64,000 nucleotides of DNA from Trochalopteron elliotii (taxonomy: Eukaryota; Chordata; Aves; Passeriformes; Leiothrichidae), in contig JANPWX010000480.1 in assembly GCA_024734555.1 (NCBI GenBank), positions 3,310,260-3,374,259 on the forward strand, read 5' to 3'. Below, one piece after another: positions 27,721-39,669 of the stretch. Position 1 is the stretch's first letter; each line of letters begins with the position of its first letter. Both the position numbers and the translations under genes were made by a program. The notes below the pieces were generated by a model that had not been told where the DNA came from, ran no database searches, and saw only the letters and a program-made list of their open reading frames with translations.

Positions 27721-28799
27721 AATAGGCCTTTTACTGTTCTCAGATGCAGTTCCCAGAAAATTATTCCAAGCTCTACTGCAAAACACATCAGTCTTTGTTG
27801 CTGCCTGGAATGTTAATAAATAACATCAAGTTTTTAAATAGTCAAACAAATTATTGGCTTGAAACAATCATTCCAATAGAAAAAGCTGACCTTTTGCAAT
27901 AAAGTGGTTTAAGAATGCATCGCTTCTCATTCCTAGGATAAAAATATTACCAAGCAGGGAAGTATTTTTTGGGGAAACAGAAAGCTATGTAAAGCCCATC
28001 TTGCAATTCTGCTCATGTGTACACTGTACACCTACCTTCCAAAGGTTACTGGTTTAGAGAAACTCAGACTAGGAGAAAAAAATATAAATAGTTCAATCCG
28101 TGTCCTTATTATACATTTGTACTTGGAATGGACACGAATATGAGCCAACTAAAATGTTCCTCACAGGACTACTGTTCTGACCAGCAATACAAAATTCAAC
28201 AGCTTAAACTGCTGGTTGCAGAGATTGGGACTGAATCCCAGTATTAAGAGCTCTTCAAAATGCATAAAAGCTTCAATGGGACACATTTTCATAAGCATTA
28301 TTCACAACTTAAGTCACATTAATTCCAATAAAAAGAAAAAAAAAGGAATTTAGCAAACTCTGCAAATAAACTCCTTGCTGGCAGGACTGTTTAGTACCAC
28401 TGAAATTTGAACACTGCCATTTTTCCTTAGAGTTTGAAACACTAACCTGTCTATCAAACTACCTACTAGCTGAGAATTCAGGAGTGAAAATTGCAGATGA
28501 ACTGAGATATTAGAGTTCCCTGTCCAGAACCAGTATAGCTGGTATACATATATTACACCCAACAGAGATCTAGCCTTTTAATATTAATCATAAACAAGAA
28601 ATGTTAGTATTCCAAACTGTGCTTTAAAAACTACATTAAATATTGCTACTGGGACTATCACAACAAACTGCACATTCTAGAAAAAGGAATGTTTTACACT
28701 GTAATCCCAGTAAATGTGACTGCATACTTCCACAGAAAAATATTTAGTGAATGTAATACTCAAGCAGTACTAGAGAGAAGATATTTTTAAACCACTTAC

Positions 28800-29690
28800 T
28801 TCACTAACAGGAGGAATGTTGAGCTTTGGTACTTTGTTCTTCGAGCTAGGTGTGTTCACTTTTCCTTCCAGCAGTGTTCCAAAGGACTGGTTTCCATATC
28901 CACTCTCAATTTCTATTGGGGGTTTCAGTTCAGGTGAGTCATTGGGCACCTGGTCCTGACCATCCATGGGCCTGACATAAGCTGTGGGCTTTTGCTGGAC
29001 CATGCTGTTTTTACAGTGAAGTCCTGGTGGGAAATTCTGAGTGGAAAGACCATTGTTTGCAGTTAACAAAGAAGTGGAAGGAAGTGGAGATCCAGGACCG
29101 TGGCCTACAAACTCAGGCTCTGTGGGTGACTTGCAGTGACTGTTCTCTTTGTAGGTGTGCTCTCCAGGTGCTGACTTTGCATGAGCGTGCCTCCTCGAGT
29201 GTGAAGATGTTGCCATAGCATTTCCTTCCTCAGTCCCCCCACTTTTATGCTGCTCACCCTGGCAGTTATAGAGATCTTCATACCTGCCCTGTGACTGGTC
29301 ATGAGAAGAGCTGTGCTTTGTCCTACTCTGCTGACCACTGGATTGGCTTGGCTGGGCCCCACTGGAGTTGTGACCACTGCGTGACCAGTCTGTCCTTGAC
29401 TTCCTGCTGCTCTGGTGGCTGTGCAGCAAAGTCGAATTGGATGACAGTGAAGAAGGAGGAGGCATTGATGTCGATGAGTTGCCACTGATCTGATGAGATG
29501 GGATCATCCTGTTCCTCGGTTCTGGGAAAAAGTTCTGCTCATTTTTGTCAATGGGTGTCTGTGGGACAGAATTCTTTGGGATTCCTACAAGGTGGCTCTG
29601 GTTGGAGTGGTTGGTTAACAGATCCTTCATCTCATCATAATTTCCCAAAGTGTTCTGGACACGGTTTGCAAGGGCGTCGCCTTTATTTGT
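28800..29690 (-). CDS. AFF2: AFF2 exon 3 (large internal coding exon)
   Basis: This 891-nt exon encodes 297 residues in phase 0, beginning TNKGDALANRVQNT and ending PPVSE. Residues 15-25 read LGNYDEMKDLL and 34-39 LVGIPK; these are near-invariant AF4/FMR2-family motifs and, in AFF4, part of the cyclin T1/P-TEFb contact region. Residues about 60-190 are a low-complexity Ser/His/Gln-rich stretch with much weaker similarity to mammals. Conservation returns near the end, with NFPPGLHCK, then QQKPTAYVRPMDGQDQ (about residues 232-247) and SFGTLLEGK (269-277). The acceptor is ttttag at 29696-29691, preceded by a long poly-T tract; the donor is AA followed by gtaagt at 28799-28794, close to consensus. 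Reading past the donor meets a stop at about 28770, so the exon cannot simply be extended. AFF2 is a nuclear transcription-elongation scaffold, also reported to bind RNA. The identity is recognised from the sequence; AFF1, AFF3 and AFF4 fit less well in residues 230-247. Confidence 0.97.
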
Positions 29691-29740
29691 CTAAAATATA
29701 AAAAAAAAAAAAAAAAAGAAGAAGAAAAGCGTGAGTAAAT
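29691..29740 (-). promoter_or_regulatory. AFF2: Intron 2 splice acceptor with long poly-T tract and branch-point candidate
   Basis: On the minus strand the region reads ttactcac, then cttttcttcttc, an uninterrupted run of 18 T (plus-strand A at 29700-29717), then atattttag at the exon boundary. The ctcac motif offers a branch-point A at about 29732, 41 nt from the AG, a normal distance. The homopolymer is the main part of the polypyrimidine tract and is unusually pure. Branch-point choice is inferred from consensus only. Confidence 0.75.
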
Positions 29741-31969
29741 TCCTGATTTACAAGTTACTGCTCAGAATAGTTGTCTTAGAAGATGGCAAATGTTAGCTGT
29801 TTAATGGTGTCATGCTGACATTTAATTAAATTTCAATTACATTTTGCATATGTTATGTAAGAAAAAACCTATCAATAACTGTGTTCAAAGAATGTCTTGA
29901 AACAGGCTTGCATCAGTAACACTTGTCTACTGCTTCCCATTTTCTTAAACGTGCTCTCAGAGAAGTGTTTAAATTGCATCAGTTATGGATGTTAGGCACA
30001 AAATAAGCAGGGTTTATGTCAGAGACGTTGGGCTTGTACATTTCACATCGTGCAAAACACGAATGTGCAATTACTGGCTACTGAGCATTTGAATTGTAAT
30101 CACACAGTTGATGTAAGTGTGTTATTGCCCCATCAGCCCCTTGACCCACAGTCCTGTCATAAATAGAAGCTGGGTAGTCTGTAATAGCACCAAACTCTTC
30201 ACTCCAGTTTAACTTCAATTACTTTTCCATGGAAAGTACAGCTTGACCTGAAGCATCTACCATCTGAATCCAGAGAAGAAAAAGCTTCTACCACAGGCTA
30301 TGGTAGGTTCAACTAAAAGATCATTCAAAAGTATTTTCTCATAGAACATAAACAGACATGACTGCCACATTCTTAAGCATCGGGATTCTTCCTCTGTTGT
30401 ATTTCTTAATCTGGCTGGTTGTATTTCTTAATCCTGCTTTTCTTTGATTTCCAGTAATTATTAAATAAATACTGACTCATCTTTGTTTCACTGCTATTAC
30501 ACTTTTCCTTTTGAAGCATAAAATTTCTTTTTCCTTTTCCCTTTCACTTGGAAAAAGCTGGACAAGTAAGCTGGAAGCTGTAATTAATACACAGCTGATT
30601 TCCTCTCTCTTCCTGCTCTAACTCACCCCACAGAGATGCAAAGCAGCAGCCTTCCTACTGACCTTTCTGTTCCATTGAAGTGACCAGCAGAGAAATAAAA
30701 CATCCTATTCCCCATGCTCATGGCTTTACAAGACTCAAAGGATAAAAACAAAGCTCAACTACAGTTCCTGTTCAAGCAGATGGCTCACTTCTAGAGTCTG
30801 GAATTAAATGACAAAGTTATGTCATGATACAGCCAAACTCTACTTCTGTTTCGAGGGGTTTTTTCACTCAATAAAACAAGTAGTGCCACAGTCCAATGGC
30901 CAGGCCATAAAGATGGGGAGAATCAGCATTAGGAGCTAGTGCTTGGTTAGAGAGTGTCACAGTTCTTTGGTGAGGGATCCTACTATGCCCCTGATCCCAT
31001 TTTCCTCAAGTATTAAAGAGAAGTTTGAGTGATGAAAAACATTCATGCGTGCATTTCTCCTGAAATATCTACTTCTATTAGCCACTGCTGAACTAGTCAG
31101 AGGATGAGAAGAGCACTGAACATGCCATAAAAAATGTTAAAAAAAAGAAGATAATAAATGCAAATTTCCTTTTGCTCATTCTCAGGGACTGTAACATATA
31201 TTAGCACTGCACTGAGGCAGTGATTTAAAAATTAACTGTTCAACGTTGTTCCCATCTCTATACATTTTGCCAGTGCTCCTAACTGACACAGTTAATAATC
31301 CCAGTTGTGGAGAGCCACGAATCACTTTAATTCACTAACTAAGTCCCCAGGTTGGTCATTTTGTGGCAAAAATTATATTCTAGCTAAGCCAAGAATAAGC
31401 TCTTTGTATATGAGCAGTCTCCTTCAACTGAGTTGCACAATGAGCTGTCTGGGCAGCAGCCAAAACCAGGCTTTCTCTGTTCAACCCCCAAATTTAAAAC
31501 AAGGAGATTCCATTGTGCTTAAGGGCCCAGCAGGAATTATGATTCGAAGTCTAAACACTCACATACTTGTTCTGTTTCCTCCTTGCCCAAACACTTTAAC
31601 TCCTTACGGGATAGAACATGGGAAATAACAGTGTCAAAAAAAAAAAGCCTGACCACCAACCTTCACCTCTCTGGTTCAGCTACACTTCCAGGGAGAATTT
31701 AGCTTACTTTCCAGAAAGCACAGGTTAAAAAAATTAAAAATAAAGGTACTGACAAGGTATCATAAGTGTAACACTTCAACATCCCAGCACAAGAAATGGC
31801 TCTTGTCTAGATCCTCACAGAGAAAATGTTTTATCTTGAAAGTAGATCTTTTCAATAATTTTATGCTGGAGGTACCTAATTCTCTCAATATATTTTCCTT
31901 TACATGTCACATGATGATAAATATAACTTTGCTTGATATTAAGTCTATTTTATGCCTAATGTTCACATC

Positions 31970-32016
31970 CTGGGAATAAAAGGCATTGTATAAATGTTAG
32001 GTATTATTATTATTCT
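31970..32016 (+). mobile_element. Possible MIR/L2-type 3' tail
   Basis: Within intron 2, gcattgtataaatgttaggt followed by attattattatt resembles the shared MIR/L2 3' end (gcgctatataaatgctag followed by tattattatt). The match is short and old, so the family cannot be fixed. Confidence 0.4.
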
Positions 32017-35000
32017 TCATAGCCTTTTACAGGGAACATTAATAAAAACATATTTACTGAAAACCATGGAGATTAAATTATTTTCAACATCCTTAGTGTT
32101 TTTTTAAGTACACTAAAGCTCATATCCAATGGTTACTGAAGTCAATGGAAGGATAATTACTCTCTTCAGTGGCCTTTGGACAAGACTGCAAAGCAAAAAA
32201 AACCCACTATTAATGGTAATTTGGCTTACACTTAAGATAAAATTAGAGCACACACAACTAAGATCAGACTTAGGCATCACATCACAATCTGAATGAGCTC
32301 AGGAATGTGGTGCACTGCTGTATCTGCATTTAAGACATAAGGCATAACATTAATGTTTTTACTTTATCTCCACAACAAACTCAGAACTCTCACAAAAAGC
32401 GCAGGACTCCTGACAAGCCCAGATACCAGCAAGAGAAACACAAAATCCAGTCATAATTTCTGCTTGCTCTTTGCTACTTCCAGACTGGGGACAATTTCTA
32501 CCTTCATGTGCTGGATAATTGGCTGATTTCTTAAAGAAAACCTCTGTATGTCTCAGTTTTTGAACAGCTTGCTGCATCACCATTTTGTTGCTATCAAGGA
32601 AATGCTGCATTTTGAGTATTCCAAGGCATAAATTATATGCCTGGTTTGTGACTCATGGCTAGTAGCATTCCCCCTCATTCTAGGCTTCTGTTAATTTAGG
32701 AAATGCACATCTTCCTGCATTTGCTTCTATTTCTTTCAAAAGCTATCTGTAATAGAATCCTACTGGAATTTGCTAGCTAGCTATTGCATTATAGTTTTAC
32801 AAAGAAAAGAACTAATGCGCTCCAACTTATAGGCCCCATTTACAATGTGTTTTGTGAAAATTTGTGTGAAACTTGAGGTTTCACATTCAGTCACTTCCTT
32901 ATGCCTCATGGTTAAACTAACCTCCATGGATCAGAAGCTGAGATCCTTTTTATGCTAAGCCTGAAAAGCATGGAGGGGCTTTACCTGAGACTGATAAATG
33001 ATTTAATGGAAATGCTGCCCATCGGGTTCTCTTTCTCAAGTTGAACTCTTCTGAGGCAATTCCTTTGAAAAGTAACAAAAATACTCGTACTGTTTCCTTT
33101 TAAAATACTCATCTCTGAGTGATTCAAAACATTAAAAAGGTATCAACAATTCAGTAGTAAAATTACAGATTCTCACAGGAAAACTCCAACATTGCTTTTT
33201 CAAATGTTTGTTGCTGTTCCACTGCGGGTCCTTCTCTGCAAAATCAAGCACGAGCAGGTTGCACCAGGGTTTGCAGGCAGGACCTGCAACCCACTTGCAC
33301 TGAAGAGCAACACAACCCTTCCTGCCTGACCTTTCCAAAATAATGCTGGGTGTCATCACATTGCCAAAGGTGTTGTTTTCCCCTGTGAGACAGTGGAGTT
33401 TCAAAAGGAGACCTTTATCTTTTAACAACCATGGAAAAATGTATTTTATACACCCACAGAAATAAGTATCTCTTTTCAGGTAAGTGCACACATAGGTAAA
33501 CTACAAAGAATCAATGTAGAAACATGTATTTGTCCAAAACTAATGAACACCTACGTTTTATTTGACAGAGGGAAAGAAAGAGGCTGTAACAGAGCAGAGA
33601 GATGATAGATGAAGGCAGATACTCCACACATCTCATGATACACAATGGCAGTAGGCTCCAAGAGAAAATCTGAGCTCTTTTCCCTGTGCAACATTTAATT
33701 TCTTAGTGCAGTCTTAAAACAGCTGCCAGTTGTTCAGTCTTTAACAAACAGCAGTGGTGGTATTCCCTACCCCTGACCAGAGGCACCCCAGTGCCTCCCC
33801 TGGATACTGCTGAAGCAAATGAGGAAGGAATGATAAACAAGGAAGGACACTAGGTCTGGGAAAAAAAGAAAGAAAAAGAGATGCTTCCTATGTCCTGAGA
33901 CCTGCTATTCCCAACCTTCTCTTTGTCACTGTAGTGTCCATGTTAGCTCACGCCCCCAGATCTCTCAGAAATGTTCCAGCTGCACCCTGAGCTGATGCTC
34001 ATCAGCAGAGCCAGCCCACTGGGGATGTGAACCTCGTGCCCATCACAGGCCACAACACTTTTCTGGGCACTGTTTTATCTCCCTCTGCTCCTACTGAGTG
34101 TGACCACAAGAGACAAGTGCAGCTTCTTGTGTGCCTTGAGTCTCATGAACTCAAACATCTGGTCATCTCCAAACAGAGAAGGAATTCAAACTCCATGTGC
34201 AGGGTATTTGTTCTCACATCAGGATCTCTTCATTTTGTTTTAGAATAAATGCAAACAAACCCCTGAATTTAATTTTGCACTTACTTAAGAATAAAAATCA
34301 CTACATATCCACTAAGAGTTAGATTCAGCTTTTATTAATGCCTAGGAAACCCTACTGTGGCTGGGTCTTAGAACGTAAAAAGAAAACAGTGGTCTATCAC
34401 TTTTTCCCTTTTTCCTCCTGGTGTAAAGTGAAGGCAACACCCAGCTTTCCTATTTCATTTTTCTTCTACCTGTTTTTTCAAATTTAAGACTTATTTAACT
34501 ACTAACTATTTAACTCCTTTTGCATGCAATTTCCTCTCAATTTTTATCTTTCGCAATTTATAATTATAGTGCTTTTTCAGGGTAGTATTGTAATATATTT
34601 TGCTTAATCACACAAAGTTTACAAACTTCTCTGCCAAGCAGGGGAAAAGCAACTAAAAAAAAACTTGCCCAGAAAGACCATCAGGATAATTTTTGGCTTT
34701 TTAGTCATTCAGTTTTTTGAAAAGAAACCACATGCTCTGTGTACACTTGGTGCAAATACACACACACTAAATAGATCTAAAATCAGATATTGTCATTCTT
34801 ATTATACACACAATAGATATTGGTGGTGTATGATTTTAGTTCTTGCCACAAGATTTTGCAGGGTTTTGCTCTCTGGTCTACCTCCTGAAATCCAGATGAC
34901 CACTTCCATTAGTCTAATGGAATTATCCATGCAATATTTACAATAATATTGAATAGCTACATAGACTAGTTATGTTCCACAGGATTAATTCTGCAAATCT

Positions 35001-35799
35001 GTCACAGGTAAGGGATCTCTCAGCCTGGGGTAAGGAAGGAATCTACACCCCTGAGAGGCATCCCTGCTCAAGCAGAGAGTCACCTGGGGTGCAGCGCAGA
35101 GATCAAATTGGGCTCATCCTGGTGGCAATATTTACAGGGTAAAGTTGGCTGCCAATCAGTAAAATAGACAGATGTGATATCAGCTCTGATATCTTGTTCT
35201 GTACTTTGGTTGTCTTCCACTTCAGGGGTTCAGAACCACCTTTTGAAGTATTTGTCAAGACACCTTCACCCCCCTGAACATGAGCCAGGGGTTTCCAGCT
35301 GGCAGGTTCATGCCAAGGAAGAAAGGCCTGTTGCTCCTCAGCCAGCCTGAACCAAAGCACAGCCAGGAGTCGAGTGCATCCATCACACTTTCCTGGTCTA
35401 TAATTATTAGACACCATCTGATAATGATGGCAGCCTTTTCTCCTCCTTTTTGGGTGATTTTCAAAGAGTCCTCATCCTTCCCTTACAGCTGCTAACAGTG
35501 TAAAATGGAAAGATGAAGTGGTGGCCTTTCAATGGATGGCACTGATTGGGAGGAGAAAGAGATATGGAAATTTACATTCTGATGAATTCTTTAGGGAATG
35601 TCTCACTGAAAATCAAAGCAGCAGAAATCATAAAGGGGGACATCCCTTGGTGATGAAAATCTCAGGCAGCAAAGCTCCTTAGAGAGAATAAGGCTTGCAA
35701 CAAAAGTCCCTTTCATACCCTTGTTATTCTCCCCAAAGATTCAGTCTCCCGAAAGACTTCTTTGGATGGTTATGATTGCACAAGAAAGATTATGGACTC

Positions 35800-35978
35800 A
35801 TTAAAAGAGTAATAAAGTACTGGAATGGTCTGTCTGGGGAGGTGGTGGAGTCACCATCCCTGGATGTGTTTAAAGAAAGACTGGATGTGACACTGGTGCC
35901 ATGGTTTAGTTGAGGTGTTGGGGCTGGGTTGGACTGGATGGTCTTGAAGGTCTCTTCCAACCTGGTGATTCTGTGATT
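35800..35978 (+). mobile_element. CR1 LINE, 5'-truncated 3' end
   Basis: The stretch has the typical CR1 3' region: tggaatggtctgtctgggga, then ggtggtggagtcaccatccc, tggatgtgttta, ttggactggatggtcttgaa and ggtctcttccaacc. It ends with attctgtgatt at 35968-35978, matching the CR1 terminal motif. Only about 180 nt remain, as is usual for these severely 5'-truncated insertions, and no ORF survives. It lies in intron 2 only about 370 nt downstream of exon 2 in the sense of the gene and is antisense to AFF2. It is highly similar to the copy at 40654-40872, so both belong to one avian subfamily. Confidence 0.93.
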
Positions 35979-36350
35979 ATTTATAGAGAGGATATTGGTT
36001 TTAACAGCTCAGATAGATATTTTTCCTGAAAATGGAAGTGTTAGCTTTGTAGGTACAAACCCACCTGTAGAAATACCAGCTGCACGTATTTCTAGTGCAG
36101 GACTTTGCTGTATGGTAAGAGGAAGAAATCTTGAACTGGACTCTAACCAAAACTCCTGATTCTGGAAATGCAACCTGGGCAGCACATTCAGCTTGCTCTG
36201 CTGCCATGAGCTGATTTGGATAATCAGGGTATTCAAGAGTGTAAGTACCAAGGCAGACGCAACACTTCCATTTCTTCAGAGGTGATGAGAAGCTCTATTT
36301 GTATTTGTGCAAGACATTATGAAAATGCAAAACATAGCAATGTAATTTAC

Positions 36351-36471
36351 CTTGTAGGGTTCCCCAAAGAGGTTAAAACCTGAAGCAAAGAGATCTTCAT
36401 CTTGCTGGACTTCCTGGTTTCTTCTCTCCCATTCCTTCCGCTTAAGTGCACTCCGGTCTTGCTCATAGTGA
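36351..36471 (-). CDS. AFF2: AFF2 exon 2 (internal coding exon, N-terminal homology region)
   Basis: This 121-nt exon supplies the last base of a codon split with exon 1, then 40 codons starting HYEQDRSAL and ending FGEPYK. The stretch contains the family hallmark [10 protein letters not shown] followed by an acidic patch and LFGEPYK, all shared by AFF1-AFF4. The acceptor is tttctccag before position 36471, with a pyrimidine-rich run; the donor is AAG followed by gtaaat at 36350-36345. The exon ends in phase 0, matching the start of exon 3. In AFF4 the homologous stretch contributes to binding of cyclin T1 in P-TEFb, so it probably helps AFF2 recruit the CDK9 elongation kinase in the nucleus. 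Compared with the human protein as I recall it, there are only a handful of mostly conservative changes (KRK for KKR; DED for EDD; FASGFN for FSSGFD). Open sequence continues on both sides of the exon by chance, but the splice sites define its limits. Confidence 0.96.
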
Positions 36472-37319
36472 CTGGAGAAAGACAAGAATGACAACACATT
36501 ATTTCCCCCATAATTTTGTTACACGTTTATTACTATCAGTAATAGCAACAAAACATCAGAAACTCCTGAGGACAATTCTGAAAAGAAACAGCCACTGAAT
36601 AATTTTCCCAAATTTAAATCTGGAATCATACAACTACACAAAACTGGGCAGTAGGGCAGTCAGTACAATTCTAAAATGGAAAGTGTTTCAATGAAAATAT
36701 TGTTTACAAATTTACAGAGCATTATGCAGAAGAATAAAATACATTTTGACATCCTTGTACTAACAGCCTGTACACGCATGTGCACGTGCACACACGTGTG
36801 CCCAAAGCATGGGTCTGTGCAGGGAAAGCAAACGTGAAGGCAAGGAAGCACAGCAACATCCACAAATCCATTACACCAAACATCCATCCCCAAGGCTCCA
36901 GTCCTGTGATTTAGACCACCTAATTCTGTCCCACTTCTTGTTAAAATTTATGTATGGCTTCATTGTAGATGTCAAGGAGAGGTTAAGAAGTGTTTTGTAG
37001 CAGCAGGCTGCTGGAAGAGATTTTAGGACAGTTGATTCCAGTATCAGATAATTCTCCACACAAACACAGGGAAGGATCTAGCACCTCGGTGTAGCAATGG
37101 TGAGTGGCACTTATCTGTGTGTCAGCTTGTTTTGTGCACCTGCCACCTCGATGACAGGCTGAGAGACCACATTCACTTCTCCCCTGAATAACACTGAAGT
37201 ACTTTGGTCTCTTGGCTCTGCAAACTACCTCCTGCTCCTCTGAGGGAAGAGATATAATTAAAACCCTGAAGGAGAGGGGGGAAAAATAGCAAAGGAAAGA
37301 GGAAAGGGGAAGATGCATA

Positions 37320-37560
37320 CTTCAACGTGCACTGACAACCTCTCGTGTGACAAGCATTAAGGGACACTTCTGTGCTTTTCAACCCGCGTTTGATTTGTTA
37401 CGAGGCTTTTGGCTCTGCTTTGTGTCAGTTAATTAGCTCCCGAATTCCAGATGACAATTTGAATAGCAGATTCGGTGCATGCCCTGATGTTATCTGCAGC
37501 AAATACAACCTCCCTGATATACCCTGTACATGCACACATCCACACACAGCCTGCATGTAC
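37320..37560. promoter_or_regulatory. Candidate conserved noncoding element upstream of exon 2
   Basis: About 0.85 kb upstream of exon 2 in the gene's sense. CpGs are unusually frequent for this window: aacgtg, ctcgtg, cccgcg, tacgag, cccgaa and ttcggt, all within about 160 nt. The block also has gttaattagctcc, a homeodomain-type site. Possible enhancer; no alignment available. Confidence 0.35.
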
Positions 37561-39580
37561 AGATGCTGACATACAAACACACATATTCCAGCTGTAACAA
37601 AGAACACTTAAATTCTCCTGTCTCTGGCGAGGATGAATTAAATCTCCACAGAGCTCCACTGCACTTGGAAGATAACCAAATATCTACAACTTTTGCCTTT
37701 TTAGCTCAGCGTGATGTTGTATTGAAAGCTTCACACCGAGAGATATAATGAGGAATGAACTGCACAGTGATGAGGCTTTAACAGTGTATAAAGTCACTGA
37801 TTTCTGAGTGAAACCACAATTACTAATTTGAAGCACCAGCTAATTAAAACCACAGCTATGTATTTAGCCTCTTGTTATACCTACTGCAGTTTATAATTAT
37901 GAGGACCTCTTTATCTACTCAATTAAAGTTCTTATGATTCAGGCAGGTTGTGTTTGAACCTGCCAGCCCTGTGGAGAGCACAGGAAAGCATATGTCTGTT
38001 GCCTGATGACTCCACATAGCCTCACACTTACACACTTGTTTTTGTACAGGAAAGGGAAAGAAAAAAGGAAAGACATGCCACAACGAGATTTCTAAATAAA
38101 AATATATGAATTAATAATTGGTTTAAGCAATTCAAGACCACTCAGACTTGGATGGAATAAGGCTTGATTATGGCTTGTAAACTGAATGCAAAGTCACCTA
38201 CATAGGCTGAGCTGAATGATTTCCTTCCACATTTTCCTTCTACAAATTAGAAGGCTGAAAATACGCCATGTTTTGTTGTATTTAATTTAATTGTTTATAA
38301 CACCTCCTGATGTACTGACACCACTAACACCAAGAGCAAGCTCCAGAGCACTGTTATAATCAATGGTGGATTTTTGCAGAAGGTGCAGCACTGTTTGCTG
38401 GTTTCCTGAGGGAGACAGAAGGGAAATTGTTGGAAGGACAGTCACTTGACTATTCTACACATCACCACACTGCTAATGCAACACTGTAAATCACAAGCAA
38501 CCGGTTCACTAAAAGGTGAAGGGGGGAATAGCCCTTCCTTTCATATCCTAAATCAAGATTAAAATCCACAAATAGGGAAGTGAATGCAAGCTGTTTCCCA
38601 AACTGGCACCCAAAGACGAGGCCAAGGCTGATTCCATCTCTCCCCACCGTTCTGCTGGAGTTGGGGTGGGGTTAACCCAGAAATAATCCAGCCCAGGAGC
38701 AGTAGGAACACACTGTCTTTATCCCTCTCAAGGGGGATCTCTCCAGAGATTTCTCTGGCACTTTGACCCACAGACTGTGAGACTCTTCAGCAAGATCAGG
38801 TCATGGTGAAGTTACAGTCTCACTGATCTAGTCTAAGCAAGATTTTCTATCCTGCGTAAGCAATGTTTGCTATGGAAGCACTCCCATCCCAGGACTGCCA
38901 GCACTCACTTCAGAAAGAATTATTCATGAAAGTTAAGAGCTGCATTTTACAGCTTCCCAATGGTTTCCTCAGCCTGGGGTTTCAGGGTGAAGTACTGGGC
39001 ACATTCAAATCAAACAGTCTGGCCACGGAACACAGAGATCAGAGGGTGCAGCACACAACACATCTCACCCTTCATGTGAGGTTACAGCATTTTGTTATCT
39101 AAAAGCCAGCTCAGGTCACAAGCATGCCAAGTATTTAGGAAACCAAGTGAGGCATTATGCCATATCCTATCTGAGAAAAAGCAGCAAAGACCCCAAGACT
39201 GCTAAGATATGCTTTATGACACATTACAAAACCACAAATTCAGAAACTATGAAAGCAGCACTGGCATAATTCAAAGTGGCATAATCATTTAAAAAGACAT
39301 TAACTTAAGCTAACACAGTGTTTAGAATGTTAGCAGTGAAAGTTTGAAAACACAGTATTTTCCAACACAGAGTGAAGTATTTCTCTTTTATTGTGTTTAT
39401 GAAAGATTTAAATTTCAGGCACCCAAGATGTGAGTACGAAGGCACACCTCCAGCCCTAGACCCCAACAATATTTACCAACTACAAAACTCTGAGAATCCA
39501 CATTACAACACCAGCAAAACCCTACGTAAATTGTTACCTCTGCTTCAATACAAATCTCACTCTCATATATTCTCTCGTGA

Positions 39581-39669
39581 GAACAAAAAACCAAAAACAA
39601 CCAAACAAAATGAAACAAAAAGAAAACAACAACAAAAAAAAAAACCCAAAACAAAGCCACACAAAGAAA
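39581..39669. repeat. A/C-rich low-complexity tract
   Basis: A tract of repeated caaaa, aaacaa and ccaaaa units, with one A11 run. Open frames reading through it yield only Lys/Thr/Asn/Gln-rich sequence and are not genes. Confidence 0.88.

Larger units (their letters stand above)
1..28799 (-). other. AFF2: AFF2 intron 3, 5' part
   Basis: The stretch begins with the gtaagt donor at 28799 and runs off the left end of the window without meeting exon 4, whose product in mammals starts around SLPSDPSC after the shared SEV. It is AT-rich and CpG-poor, with microsatellites at 510-528, 2794-2816 and 4255-4308. Two GC-richer patches lie at about 2280-2560 and 8640-8960. Candidate conserved noncoding blocks lie near 7840-8010, 10015-10200, 13330-13620, 14880-15140, 24440-24740 and 27410-27720. 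I recognise no exon, no RNA gene and no clear retrotransposon here; segments such as 15300-24400 hold nothing I can name beyond short simple-sequence runs. Confidence 0.85.
29691..36350 (-). other. AFF2: AFF2 intron 2
   Basis: This 6,660-nt intron lies between the donor gtaaat after exon 2 and the acceptor ttttag before exon 3. It contains one CR1 tail close to exon 2 (35800-35978) and a short ancient MIR/L2-like tail (about 31970-32016). The rest, including 32020-35790, is AT-rich sequence in which I see no coding similarity or RNA gene. Open frames here (for example 33132-33491 and 35103-35417 on the minus strand) have no recognisable domain. Confidence 0.93.

Noticed and set aside
28770..28799. 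Extension of exon 3 coding beyond 28800
   Set aside because: The open frame continues ten codons to a stop, but it crosses a near-consensus gtaagt donor at the position where family members splice, so the extra codons are intronic.
29105..29485. Antisense and alternative-frame open reading within exon 3
   Set aside because: These frames are shadows of the real AFF2 exon on the minus strand.
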